Assembly: GCF_016598615.1 (NCBI RefSeq)
Contig: NZ_CP066831.1
Coordinates: forward strand, 10,788,001-10,852,000
Direction: 5' to 3'
DNA from: Streptomyces liliifuscus
Lineage (GTDB): Bacteria; Actinomycetota; Actinomycetes; Streptomycetales; Streptomycetaceae
Length of the DNA: 64,000 nucleotides
The translations under genes were made by a program, and so were the position numbers. Below are positions 9,322 through 17,690 of the stretch, piece after piece. Position 1 is the stretch's first letter, and every line of letters starts with the position of its first letter. The notes under the pieces are model-generated. The model made no database searches and was not told the DNA's origin. It saw only the letters and a list, made by a program, of their open reading frames with translations.

Positions 9322-10274
9322 ACCGCCACCTCCTCGGAAGGCCTGTCGGGGGTGGGGCGACCGGTGAGGGCCAGGAACGCGTCGTCCAGATCCGGGGTGT
9401 GCACGGCGAGCCCGACGACCGAGGTGTCGTCGACGGCGTCCAGCAGCCGTCGCAGTGCGGCGAGGCTGCCGTCGTGCGGCAGGATCACGGTGAGCGCCTC
9501 GGAGTTCGCGCTCGCTCCGGGCAACTGGCGCACCAGCTCCGCCACTCGCTCGCCGTCGGCGGCCCGGAGCTCGATGCGACCGCCGGGGACCAGCCGCTTC
9601 AGCTCGGCCGCGGTGCCCTCGGCGACCAGTCGGCCCCCGTCGAGCACACCGATCCGGTCGGCAAGCTGGTCGGCCTCCTCGAGATACTGGGTGGTGAGGA
9701 AGACGGTCACCCCGTCGGCCACCAACTCCCGTACGATCTGCCACAGTTCACGTCTGCTGCGCGGGTCGAGGCCGGTCGTCGGTTCGTCGAGGAAGATCAG
9801 CCGCGGCCCGGCCACCAGGGTCATCGCCAGGTCCAGCCGCCGCTTCATACCGCCGGAGTACGTCACCGTGCGCCGGTCGGCGGCATCGACCAGGTCGAAC
9901 CGCTCCAGCAACCGCTCGACAACACGCCCCGCGCGGCGCCGATCGAGGTGGCCGAGATCGGCCATCAGCCGCAGATTCTCCCGCCCGGTCAGCAACTCGT
10001 CCACGGCGGAGAACTGCCCGGTCACCCCGATCGCCGCGCGCACCTGATCGGCCTCGCGGCATACGTCGTACCCGGCAACCCGAGCCTCACCGGCGTCCGC
10101 GGGTAGCAACGTCGACAGGATCCGGACCGTGGTCGTCTTGCCGGCTCCGTTGGGCCCGAGCAGGGCGTAGACGGAGCCGGCGGGGACAGTCAGGTCGACT
10201 CCGGCGACCACCTCGTGACCGCCGTACGACTTGCGCAGCCCGGCCACCTCGATCGCACTGCTTCTCGTAGTCAT
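9318..10274 (-). CDS. ABC transporter ATP-binding protein (DrrA family)
   Basis: The 318-residue ATPase has a Walker A GPNGAGKTTT near residue 40, signature YSGGMKRRLDLA, Walker B LIFLDEPTTGLDPR, and a C-terminal extension of about 90 residues typical of DrrA-type drug-export ATPases. The ATG at 10274 is chosen because it begins at the conserved core and lies where transcription from the MerR-type promoter would begin; an ATG at 10283 is possible. It forms an exporter with the next gene, and the MerR gene follows. Confidence 0.92.
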   Translation of the reverse strand: MTTRSSAIEVAGLRKSYGGHEVVAGVDLTVPAGSVYALLGPNGAGKTTTVRILSTLLPADAGEARVAGYDVCREADQVRAAIGVTGQFSAVDELLTGRENLRLMADLGHLDRRRAGRVVERLLERFDLVDAADRRTVTYSGGMKRRLDLAMTLVAGPRLIFLDEPTTGLDPRSRRELWQIVRELVADGVTVFLTTQYLEEADQLADRIGVLDGGRLVAEGTAAELKRLVPGGRIELRAADGERVAELVRQLPGASANSEALTVILPHDGSLAALRRLLDAVDDTSVVGLAVHTPDLDDAFLALTGRPTPDRPSEEVAV

Positions 10275-10292
10275 GCCCACCATGCTGAGAGG

Positions 10293-10313
10293 TTGCCCCT
10301 GCGTCAGGGTCAA
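10293..10313 (-). promoter_or_regulatory. MerR-type operator TTG-N-CCCTG-N3-CAGGG-N-CAA
   Basis: A 21-base near-perfect inverted repeat overlaps a TTGACC -35 on the minus strand. MerR activators bind such repeats inside promoters with long (19-base) spacers. Counting 19 bases from TTGACC gives a weak TCAGCA -10, placing the transcription start at or next to the ATPase ATG, so the mRNA may be leaderless. The MerR gene 1.8 kb downstream is the likely ligand-dependent activator. Confidence 0.65.
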
Positions 10314-10467
10314 CTGCCGCGGTGACAGCGTCCCTTGGCGCGGCTCGCGTACTGGGCGCTCGGTTGCCTGACACCTGGTAACTGACAACTGACATAGCTC
10401 CGTCCAGCGCGTACCGGACGGGGCCGTGACACGGCCGGGCCATACCGCGGCCCGCGCCGACTTGCGG

Positions 10468-10869
10468 TTACCGCGTTGCGGTGGCCAGTGCCGCGCGGAT
10501 GGTGTCCTAGTCGACCGGTCGGCCCTTCTCGTTCGAGTAGGGCCCGTATGGGGTCCCCCACACCGGCGTGCCCGTCGCCTGTCGCCAGCTGTCGGCCAGT
10601 GGTCCCGCGTCCACTACGCCGTACCCGATGGATTCGATGAATTCGGTCACCGTCGCCTTGACCGGCACCGTGACCACGACGATGTCACCGGCCGCCGCAG
10701 CCTCCCCGCTCGTTGCCGCGGACGCCCGCGGCCCCAGGTCCGCGACCGTGTCCGCGAGCGTTTCCGGACCGCGCGAGTTGCTGAGCACGACCCGGTGCCC
10801 GGCCTCGATGGCGAGCCGCGCGAGGGCACTGCCGATGTATCCGCTTCCGATGAATCCCACAGTCGTCAT
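10468..10869 (-). pseudogene. Decayed NADPH-dependent F420 reductase-like (Rossmann) gene
   Basis: The frame starts MTTVGFIGSGYIGSALARLA, a clear F420-reductase-like Rossmann motif, and runs to VVVTVPVK, but then jumps to ATVTEFIESIGYGVVDAG, which in full-length relatives lies some 70-80 residues further on. It then meets TAG at 10507-10509, after which the same phase continues DTIRAALATATR to a TAA at 10468-10470, the expected end of the family. An in-frame internal deletion plus a nonsense codon make it a pseudogene. An intact relative lies at 11932-12564. Confidence 0.75.
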
Positions 10870-10941
10870 ATTCTGGGAGTCCCTCCAGAAGAGCCGAACC
10901 CTTGTCATTTGCAGGACCTGTCGCGATTCGGGTCCCTGCCG

Positions 10942-11877
10942 TCAACTGGCGGCGAAATAATGGCCGTTGTTCAAATCGTCGAGCAGGCCGGGCTGGGCGG
11001 GTTCCCAGCCGAGGGTCCGGCGGGTGATGAGGCTGGAGGCCGGGTAGCTCTGCGTGACTATGTTCGCGAGGAACCCGAAGTATCCCGGCACCATCAGTAC
11101 GTCCGCGGGAACGCTCACTGCGGGCAGGCCCAGACGCCTGCCAATCGCCTCGGCGATCTCGCGGAGCGGGATGGCCCCGTCCCCAACCGCGTGCCAGTAT
11201 TTGCCGGCCGGCCCCTTCTCCAGCGCCAAGCGGAACAAGGAGGCGACATCGCGGGCGTGCACGGCGTTCCACTGATTCGCGCCGTCTCCGGGGTAGCCGA
11301 CGAAGCCCTTCTCCTTCGCGAGCGCGATCAGCTGCACGAGGAAGCCGGCACGATCGGTCGTGCTGTGCGCGATATTGGCGATCCGCACGACCGAAGACCG
11401 AACTCCCCGCTCGGCGAGGCCGATTACGGCGGTTTCCACGACGTTACGAACGCGCAAGGTGCCCTTGTGCTCATCGCCGCCGGGGAGGGCCGGATCCTCC
11501 TCAGTGGCCGGTCGGCCCAAGTTTCCTGGCGAGCCTATGCTCCCCGCCGCGACCAGCGGCTTTCCGGTTCCCGCCAGTGCCTCGCCGTACGCGAGCATGA
11601 TCGGGAGCTCCGCGGCGGCCACGGCGTCGATCCCGCCGGAAGGAAGCAGGTCCTGCCTGTGCGCGACGTGGATGACGCCGTCGGAGTCCGCGGCCGCCTC
11701 CTTGAGCCCGTCGAGATCCTCCAGGTCGCCGCGACGCACCTTCGCGCCGAGCGCGGACACCGCCGCCGCAGCAGTGTCCGACCGGGCCAGGCCGGTGACC
11801 TCGTGTCCGGCGGCGATGAGCTCGGAGATGATGTACGAACCGGAATGGCCGGTCCCGCCAGTGACGAAAACGCGCAC
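10942..11877 (-). CDS. NAD(P)-dependent SDR / NmrA-like epimerase family protein
   Basis: The 311-residue protein begins MRVFVTGGTGHSGSYIISEL, an extended-SDR glycine motif, and includes HVAHRQD and NAVHARDVASLFRLAL, typical of NAD-dependent epimerase-type proteins. Substrate is unknown; such actinobacterial proteins act on small sugars or carbonyls. It lies between two F420-reductase-like genes on the same strand (54 bases from the intact one), which suggests a single redox operon divergent from the LysR gene. Confidence 0.85.
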   Translation of the reverse strand: MRVFVTGGTGHSGSYIISELIAAGHEVTGLARSDTAAAAVSALGAKVRRGDLEDLDGLKEAAADSDGVIHVAHRQDLLPSGGIDAVAAAELPIMLAYGEALAGTGKPLVAAGSIGSPGNLGRPATEEDPALPGGDEHKGTLRVRNVVETAVIGLAERGVRSSVVRIANIAHSTTDRAGFLVQLIALAKEKGFVGYPGDGANQWNAVHARDVASLFRLALEKGPAGKYWHAVGDGAIPLREIAEAIGRRLGLPAVSVPADVLMVPGYFGFLANIVTQSYPASSLITRRTLGWEPAQPGLLDDLNNGHYFAAS

Positions 11878-11931
11878 GCTAGTGCTCCCTGTAAATGAAT
11901 TGGCGCGAGAAGTGGTGGTGCGGGTGCGCGC

Positions 11932-12564
11932 TCAGCCGAGAATGCTGACGCCGATGGAGAAGTTGGTGTGCTTTAGGGAGTGGGCGACGAGGCCCAGCTG
12001 CAACAGGGCAACGTTCTCCAGCGTCCGTGCCATTGCCAGCTGCCCGGTGTCCAGCGGGCGCAGTCCCAGGCTCTCGATGAACGCCGATACGCGTGTCTTT
12101 GCCTGCGCGTCGTCGCCGGCGATGAACACGTCCAGTTGGCGACCCTCGGCCGGGCCGGCCGCCAGAACATGGGAGAACAGGGTGTTGAACGCCTTGACGA
12201 CATGCGCGGCGGCGGGGGCGGCCTTGGCTATCTCCTGCGCGCCGGAACTGCCGTCGGGGGTGACAAAGCCCTGGAAATCGGGGGAGACGGGGTTGGTGAT
12301 GTCGATGATGACCTTGCCCTGCAACGCGTCCCCGTACTTGCTCAGCACCGCCGCCGCGCCGGAGTACGGCACGGCGAGGACAACGATGTCCCCGGCCGGG
12401 GCGGCGCCGACCGTCCCGACAGTGGCGCCGCCGAGCGCGGCAGCCAATTCCTTGGCCTTGGCCGGGTCGCGGCCGATGATCTCGACGGCGTTGCCGCCGG
12501 CGAGTGCCCGGTCGGCCAGGGCACCGGCCATGTTCCCCAGGCCGATAATGCTGATACTGCTCAT
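11932..12564 (-). CDS. NADPH-dependent F420 reductase-like oxidoreductase
   Basis: The 210-residue Rossmann protein opens MSSISIIGLGNMAGALADRA and has AVPYSGAAAVL and VVKAFNTLFSHVL, characteristic of the F420-dependent NADP reductase family (Fno-like, also called NAD(P)-binding NADPH-dependent F420 reductases). In Streptomyces these small members may act on other substrates. It is first in the minus-strand operon and is divergent from LysR. The ATG at 12564 is chosen because the Rossmann strand begins there; the frame extends further but without homology. Confidence 0.85.
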   Translation of the reverse strand: MSSISIIGLGNMAGALADRALAGGNAVEIIGRDPAKAKELAAALGGATVGTVGAAPAGDIVVLAVPYSGAAAVLSKYGDALQGKVIIDITNPVSPDFQGFVTPDGSSGAQEIAKAAPAAAHVVKAFNTLFSHVLAAGPAEGRQLDVFIAGDDAQAKTRVSAFIESLGLRPLDTGQLAMARTLENVALLQLGLVAHSLKHTNFSIGVSILG

Positions 12565-12811
12565 TGGTGTTACTGCTTTCTGGAGCTGGATAGGACGCCA
12601 TGCCCACCCCGTCGTTGTTGACGGTTGTGTCGTCGACTCCATTGAATGACGCGATGGGCGGCGCTAAATTCCGAATGTGCTCATTCTGGGCCTGGGCCCT
12701 GCTATCAACTTCCGATGTCGAATTCTTGTGCCGAATTCGCTTCGGCCCTCATTGGGTACCTATTCAGGCTGCCATTGACCTGAGCGGGTGTCCAAGACCT
12801 CTTTTAGTCGC

Positions 12812-12834
12812 GGTGATACCCTGAAGGCATCACC
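12812..12834. promoter_or_regulatory. LysR-type box GGTGAT-N11-ATCACC
   Basis: A perfect 6-base inverted repeat with an 11-base centre contains the T-N11-A signature of LysR binding sites. It ends 15 bases before the LysR start, in the interval shared with the divergent redox operon, as expected for an autoregulating LysR activator. Confidence 0.65.
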
Positions 12835-12849
12835 GAACCGGGAGGTTCC

Positions 12850-13749
12850 ATGGATCTGGACCTGCGCAAACTGCGCTACTTCGTCGCCGTGGCCGACCGG
12901 TTGCACTTCGGCCGCGCCGCCGATGAGCTACATATCGCGCAGCCGGTGCTCAGCCGACAGATCCGCGCGCTCGAGCAGGATCTCGGCGCCTCGCTGTTCA
13001 CCAGGGATCGCCACGGTGTGGCTCTGACCGACGCGGGCCGACAACTGCTGGCCGACGCCGGTCCGCTGCTCGCCTCCGCGCACGCGGTCCGCCGCCGGGT
13101 CACCGTGGCCGCCCGCGGCAGCCGGCGGCTGGCGGTCGGCTTCCGGACCGGCATCCCGGTCATCCCGGCGGCCCGGGCGTTCGAGGCCCGACATCCGGAC
13201 GTGGTCGTGGACGTGCAGCGGATCGAATGGGGCGACCAGGCCCCGATGCTGCTCGACGGCCGTATCGACGTCGGCTTTGTGCGGCTGCCCATCGACGAGA
13301 CCGGCCTGCGCGTGACCCCGCTGTACACCGAGCCGCTCATGGTGGTGCTGCCCGCAGGTCACCGGTTGGCCGGCAAGGAGGAAGTCACCGAGGCCGACCT
13401 GGCCGGTGAGCCGCTGGTCTGGCATGCCGACCCGAGCACGCACCCCACCAGGCGCCCGCACCCCGACTCCGGGCTCCGGGTGCGCGGAGTGGAGGAGAAG
13501 CTCGAACACGTCGCGGCCGGCCGGGGCATCTCGTTCGTGGGGCGTTCGGAGACAGTGTTCTACTCACGCCCGGACATCAGCTACGTACCCATCCCGGAAC
13601 TCGCGCCCGACCAGGTGTGCCTCGCGATGGCGGCATCGCGCACCTCGCCCCTGGCAGACGACTTCGTCACCGCGGCGCAGGCGACGGCCGAGATCACGGC
13701 AGAATGTGGGAACTACGAGGCTCATTCAGGCGGTCGCGTAGAACTGTAG
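12850..13749 (+). CDS. LysR family transcriptional regulator
   Basis: The 299-residue protein has the LysR helix-turn-helix MDLDLRKLRYFVAVADRLHF with AADELHIAQPVLSRQIRALE, then a periplasmic-binding-like effector domain. It follows GGAGG. It is divergent from the reductase operon and probably controls it. The last few codons are read from an IS5-type relic lying on the other strand (from 13726), so the native C-terminus may have been replaced; the helix-turn-helix and effector core are complete. Confidence 0.92.
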   Translation: MDLDLRKLRYFVAVADRLHFGRAADELHIAQPVLSRQIRALEQDLGASLFTRDRHGVALTDAGRQLLADAGPLLASAHAVRRRVTVAARGSRRLAVGFRTGIPVIPAARAFEARHPDVVVDVQRIEWGDQAPMLLDGRIDVGFVRLPIDETGLRVTPLYTEPLMVVLPAGHRLAGKEEVTEADLAGEPLVWHADPSTHPTRRPHPDSGLRVRGVEEKLEHVAAGRGISFVGRSETVFYSRPDISYVPIPELAPDQVCLAMAASRTSPLADDFVTAAQATAEITAECGNYEAHSGGRVEL

Positions 13750-13905
13750 GGCGATGACGGTCGAGACGGTCTCCTGGAAAGTCTTGAGGGGTCGACGGCA
13801 GTCGGTGTGAATGATGCGTCAGCCGGTGGCCGCGACTTTCACGTTCATGCCGGCGGTCTTGTGCTTTCCGGAGTGCGGCTCGGGGTGACCGTCCTCGACA
13901 ATCAA
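13726..13905 (-). pseudogene. IS5-type transposase relic, internally deleted
   Basis: On the minus strand the phase reads SGKHKTAGMNVKVAATG, like the YSGKHK-HG-NVQV strand of IS5-group DDE transposases, then after a stop CRRPLKTFQETVSTVIALQF, like the family C-terminus. The middle is missing. The relic overlaps the 3' end of the LysR gene. No flanking inverted repeats were found. Confidence 0.55.
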
Positions 13906-14001
13906 CACACGGATGATATTGATGCTACGAGCTGACGCATATCGTTGGCGTTTCGAAAACCACATACGTGCCGGTAACACCACGCTGCCTTGACTGGCAG
14001 A

Positions 14002-14640
14002 ATGAATCGAACTCCACCATCGGCACGATCAACGACTCGCCGGATTCGTCGGCTCCCTGTCGTCGTTCTGGTAGTCGTCGTAGCAGCGATCACCGCAGCC
14101 CTCGGCCACCAACTGTCGCAGTCCTCATCCTCCTCATCGGCCGTATTACCCTCGAACACTCTTCGTATCGACCATCGTGGTGCGCTCGGCGAGACAGACG
14201 GCGCCGTCCCTGACGGTGCGACGGTCTTCGATGACGAGATTCCGGCCGTGGCCAAACTCGATCCAGATCTACTCAAGGCACTCCGCCGGGCTGCGACGGA
14301 CGCCGCAGACGACGGAGTCGAGTTCTACGTCAACAGCGGTTGGCGTTCCCCGGAATACCAGAATCACCTTCTCCGCGAGGCGATCTCCAAGTACGGATCT
14401 GAGGACGAAGCCGCGCGATGGGTGGCAACCGCGACAACGTCTCCTCACGTGTCGGGAGACGCGGTCGACATCGGGCACTCCGATACGACGGTGTGGCTGG
14501 CCAAGAATGGTGCCGAATACGGGCTGTGCCAGATCTACAGGAACGAACCCTGGCACTACGAACTGCGCCCCGATGCGATCGATGGCGGGTGCCCGCGCAT
14601 GTATGCCGACCCGACCCAGGACCCGAGAATGCAGCAGTGA
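14002..14640 (+). CDS. VanY-type D-alanyl-D-alanine carboxypeptidase family protein (M15)
   Basis: The 212-residue protein has a basic N-terminus, one membrane anchor (PVVVLVVVVAAITAALG), and an extracellular peptidase domain. SGWRSPEYQNHLL, HVSGDAVDIG (His and Asp zinc ligands, HxxxxxxD) and EPWHYE (catalytic Glu and third ligand His) are the M15B VanY signatures, so it probably trims peptidoglycan stem peptides outside the membrane. It could confer a cell-wall-related tolerance, but no VanHAX-type genes are near. The ribosome-binding site is weak and a TTG at 13990 is an alternative start. Confidence 0.88.
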   Translation: MNRTPPSARSTTRRIRRLPVVVLVVVVAAITAALGHQLSQSSSSSSAVLPSNTLRIDHRGALGETDGAVPDGATVFDDEIPAVAKLDPDLLKALRRAATDAADDGVEFYVNSGWRSPEYQNHLLREAISKYGSEDEAARWVATATTSPHVSGDAVDIGHSDTTVWLAKNGAEYGLCQIYRNEPWHYELRPDAIDGGCPRMYADPTQDPRMQQ

Positions 14641-14924
14641 CCGGCGGTGAGCGAGGCCAGATGCCGGCGTAGGTGGAGGCGGCGGAGGCCGTAAAGGGCA
14701 GCGCTGGCCGCCGGACAATGGCTCCGGTGCCTGGCACGCGGGCATCCGCCGGGCCATCCGTACCGGCTCCCGACCGGACCCCCAGAAGCGCGGCCCGACG
14801 GTCGCGGCGCCGGCCTTGCCGCTCGGCCGTCTCATGCTGCTCCGGGAAATCGGCCCAGAGGCTTCCGGAGGCCGCAGCCAGGAACCGTGGGCTCTCGCCC
14901 GGACACGCTGGTACCGTCGCTCAC

Positions 14925-15227
14925 ATGGACGAGAATGGTGCCCTGGTGGCCGGGTTCGACCCGGAGCAGTATGCGCGCGTTGTACGGGCCGCTCAGCTCG
15001 TGGGCAAGACCCCGCAGGTCTTCGTCCGTGACGCCGCGCTCGCGGCCGCCGACGACCCGTTCATCAAGGCCCTCGGTGACGCAGGCACCCGTGTGCGGAA
15101 CCTCGCGGAGGTCTTCGGCACGCAGGACACGCGAGCCGCCGGGGACGACAGCACGGCCTGGCCCGACCCGGCGCCGATGAGCAGCCGCGATCTGCACGAG
15201 ATCGAGCAGCACGGCCACGCCGCGTGA
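14925..15227 (+). CDS. Putative antitoxin of a Fic/Doc-type pair
   Basis: This 100-residue protein begins MDENGALVAGFDPEQYARVV and carries KTPQVFVRDAALAAADDPF, a short helical region like those in antitoxins that precede Fic/Doc genes in Streptomyces. The rest is charged and probably disordered, fitting the toxin-binding part. Its stop overlaps the next start (GTGA), the coupling usual in toxin-antitoxin operons. The role is inferred from position and size; longer upstream frames lack a ribosome-binding site. Confidence 0.55.
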   Translation: MDENGALVAGFDPEQYARVVRAAQLVGKTPQVFVRDAALAAADDPFIKALGDAGTRVRNLAEVFGTQDTRAAGDDSTAWPDPAPMSSRDLHEIEQHGHAA

Positions 15228-15595
15228 CGCGCTACCTCACTCCGCAAGAACTTCTCCAGATTGCCCAGACGCTCCCCGGAGATCCCGCCTGTCTCGACCT
15301 CGGCGTCCTCGATGGCGTCTGCGCCCGCGTCCAGGCCCACTACATGGGCCGCGACGTCTACTCCAGCGACTGGCTCAAGGCCGCAGCGATGCTTGAGTCG
15401 GTCGCCCTCCATGAGCCGCTGGACGACAAGAACCCGTTCTTCGCGTGGATGGTCGCCGAGGTATTCCTCAACACCAACGGGCACTACATGCACTACGAGC
15501 CGGAAGAGGCCCTGGCACTCGTCATGCGCGCCCGGCACAAGGGTGCACGTGTGCAGGAGCTTGCGGCCCAACTGCGCGCCTGGACCACGGACTGA
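15224..15595 (+). CDS. Fic/Doc-like protein, probable toxin with a degenerate motif
   Basis: The 123-residue protein has the size and helical pattern of Doc toxins (MTRYLTPQELLQIAQTL, then WLKAAAMLESVALHEP, ending with FLNTNGHYM). The catalytic loop, normally H-P-L-x-D-G-N-K-R in this group, reads HEPLDDKNPFFAW: His, Asp and Asn are present but the Lys-Arg pair that holds the nucleotide phosphates is replaced by Pro-Phe. It may be inactive or use another nucleotide. GTG start coupled to the antitoxin stop. Confidence 0.6.
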   Translation: MTRYLTPQELLQIAQTLPGDPACLDLGVLDGVCARVQAHYMGRDVYSSDWLKAAAMLESVALHEPLDDKNPFFAWMVAEVFLNTNGHYMHYEPEEALALVMRARHKGARVQELAAQLRAWTTD

Positions 15596-15808
15596 CGGGT
15601 CTTCCGGGCGAACCGATCCCGTTCCGGTGTTGAAGGCCCTCAAGCTCTCAAGCCTTCGCTCAGAACAGCCCGCATCACCGAGGGACCGGTTCCGCCGTTT
15701 GTCTGGTTGGCATCCCTGGCGCGAGCACAACGGCCAGGCTCTGGAGCCTCTCCTGCGGGGAGTGCAGCGTCTTGCCAGCCGCCGCGGGGCCGTTGAACGG
15801 TCCATGGC

Positions 15809-16474
15809 CTACTGGGTATCGGGCTGGCGGCGCGCGAGAACGATTCCCCCGAGTGTGCTCTCGGCCGAGGTGAGAGTCCTGTGCGCCTCGACGGTGAAGC
15901 CCGCTTCGTTGAGCCAGGCAGCCATGTGGCTGTGCTGTCGACGATGGACGTAGATCTTCATCGGGTGGTCGCCGTAACCCTGCGTCTTCAGCTGCGACTC
16001 TTCACCGACGTGGAAGCCGATCAGCAACGGGCCACCAGGCCGGACCACTCGCTTGAAGTGTGCGAAGACCGACCTGATCTCGTCGTCGGGGACATGGATC
16101 AGCGAGTACCAAGCGACCAGGCCCGCCATCGAGCCGTCGGCAAGGTCGAGGTCGGTCATCGAGCCGAGTTCGAACCGTAGGCCGGGGTGATCGCGCCGAG
16201 CCACCTCGATCATCCCGGGCGACAGGTCGATCCCGAACGCGTCCACGCCCAGTTCACTCAGGTGGGCCGTGATCCTCCCCGGCCCGCACCCCACGTCCGC
16301 GACCGGGCCCCCGCCACTGGTACGCACGAGGTCGGCGAACTGAGCCAGGACCGCGCGCTCATAGGGCGTTTCGTCCAGCAGGTTACGCATCTGGTCCGCG
16401 TAGCTGGCGGCGACAGTGTCGTAGGACGCCCGAGTTTCTTCCAGCCAACCGTCAGTGTTCAGTTCGATTCCCAC
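15809..16474 (-). CDS. Class I SAM-dependent methyltransferase
   Basis: The 221-residue protein begins with a helical lead (WLEETRASYDTVAASYADQM) and has motif I VADVGCGPGRITAHL near residue 60, then FGIDLSPGMIEVAR and LVAWYSLIHVPDDE, the usual methyltransferase-11 fold order. It probably acts on a small molecule; nothing nearby names the substrate. The GTG at 16474 begins the conserved lead. It is a single gene with intergenic space on both sides. Confidence 0.87.
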   Translation of the reverse strand: MGIELNTDGWLEETRASYDTVAASYADQMRNLLDETPYERAVLAQFADLVRTSGGGPVADVGCGPGRITAHLSELGVDAFGIDLSPGMIEVARRDHPGLRFELGSMTDLDLADGSMAGLVAWYSLIHVPDDEIRSVFAHFKRVVRPGGPLLIGFHVGEESQLKTQGYGDHPMKIYVHRRQHSHMAAWLNEAGFTVEAHRTLTSAESTLGGIVLARRQPDTQ

Positions 16475-16682
16475 GACGGCAGGCTACCCAACAGCCAACA
16501 CGTGATGACTTGCGACGACGGCCAGGGCCTGTCGTTTCGACCGTGCAGGGCTCCGGGGCCTGGCACGCATTTCTGCGGCGTTGTAGTCAGTAGCCAACAC
16601 TCCGCGCTGACTCCCTCCTCCGCCTCGCAGCTAGACGCACCAGGCCCTGCTCGCTCACCCGGCCTGATCCGAACGAGAGGCT

Positions 16683-17282
16683 CTAGCCGTCGACCTCGTA
16701 CTGGCCGACCTCAAGGAAGTGGCGCAGCGCTTCTGGGGTGTTGTCGTCCAGGGCCGCGTTGGCCGCCGCGCGCAGGGCGTCGCTGATGTTCGGATCGGCG
16801 AGTATCCGCGCAATGGCGACGCGGTCGTCCTCGGCCTGAGCGAGGCGGAGGCCGGTCTCGAGGAATTCGCGTACGACCTCGGGGCTGCCGTCGTCGAGGG
16901 CCTTGTTGGCCTCACGGACGACCGCCCTGCCGCTGTCGGGGTCGGCGAGGATCCTGGCGATGGCTACACAGTCGTCCTCGGCCTGAGCGAGGCGGTAGCC
17001 GGTCTCGAGCCAGGCCCGCATCTCCTCCACGGTGCCGTCGTCGAGGAGTTCGTTGGCCTCTCGGGTCACTCGCTTGCCGCTGTCGGGGTCGGCCAGGATG
17101 CGCAGGATCGCGATGCGCAGGTCGTCCGCGTCCATCTCGTCGTAGGGGGAGCCCGTGTCCGCCACCGCCACTGCGGCGGCGGTCGACGGCGTCGTGGCAG
17201 CAGCTAAGGACGGAGTGGAGAGCAGCAGGGCCGGAGCGAGTGCGCCGGCGGCCACGGCGAGGGTCGCGCGGGTCAGTCTCAC
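16683..17282 (-). CDS. Secreted ALF-repeat protein
   Basis: From the GTG at 17282 (AAGGTGG upstream) the 199-residue product has a signal peptide (MRLTRATLAVAAGALAPALL) and then three imperfect repeats of about 42 residues, each containing a block like AIARILADPDSGRAV followed by ALDDGSPEVVREFLETG. These match the short ALF (Ala-Leu-Phe) repeat of actinobacterial exported proteins, whose role is unknown. An ATG at 17327 would lengthen the n-region and lacks a good ribosome-binding site. Confidence 0.8.
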   Translation of the reverse strand: MRLTRATLAVAAGALAPALLLSTPSLAAATTPSTAAAVAVADTGSPYDEMDADDLRIAILRILADPDSGKRVTREANELLDDGTVEEMRAWLETGYRLAQAEDDCVAIARILADPDSGRAVVREANKALDDGSPEVVREFLETGLRLAQAEDDRVAIARILADPNISDALRAAANAALDDNTPEALRHFLEVGQYEVDG

Positions 17283-17439
17283 TGAGTGAACCACCTTGTG
17301 TCGTAGTCGAGAGTGCAGCGGGTGCATCGTTTCAAGGGGAGCCGGGCCAGGTCTCTGCCCGGATCACGCAGTCTTCACAGGTTCTTCATTGCCGACGGCC
17401 TGCCGCCAGGCAGCCTCGTTTCAATCAGTGGATCGTTGG

Positions 17440-17690
17440 TCAGGGTGTGCCATTGACTGACGCGGAGTGGGCGCGTGTGTTCACCGCCTTGATGGCACAG
17501 GCCGACGCCGACGTGAACCTCAGCGGAGCGGTCCCGGTGGACTCCATGAGCGGGCGCTCACCCCAGCACGCGGCCGAGGCCCGCACCATGGGCTCCAGGC
17601 GAGCCGACGACCAGGCCGTCGATCGGCCGGTCGGCATCGAGTGCCGTGTTCGGAGGCAGCAGCGGCAGGAGCGTGAACGCGAACCTTCCT
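17440..17690 (+). pseudogene. Degraded IS5-type transposase fragment
   Basis: The plus strand reads VPLTDAEWARVF and then VPVDSMSGRSPQHAAEA and GSRRADDQAVDRPVG. This parallels the VDSTxxRAHQHAAGA ... ADEPADHALGRSRGG stretch of Streptomyces IS5-group transposases, shortened by loss of the N-terminal half and cut off before the catalytic second Asp. No intact frame remains. It lies in the gap between the ALF-repeat and DNA-repair genes. Confidence 0.5.
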
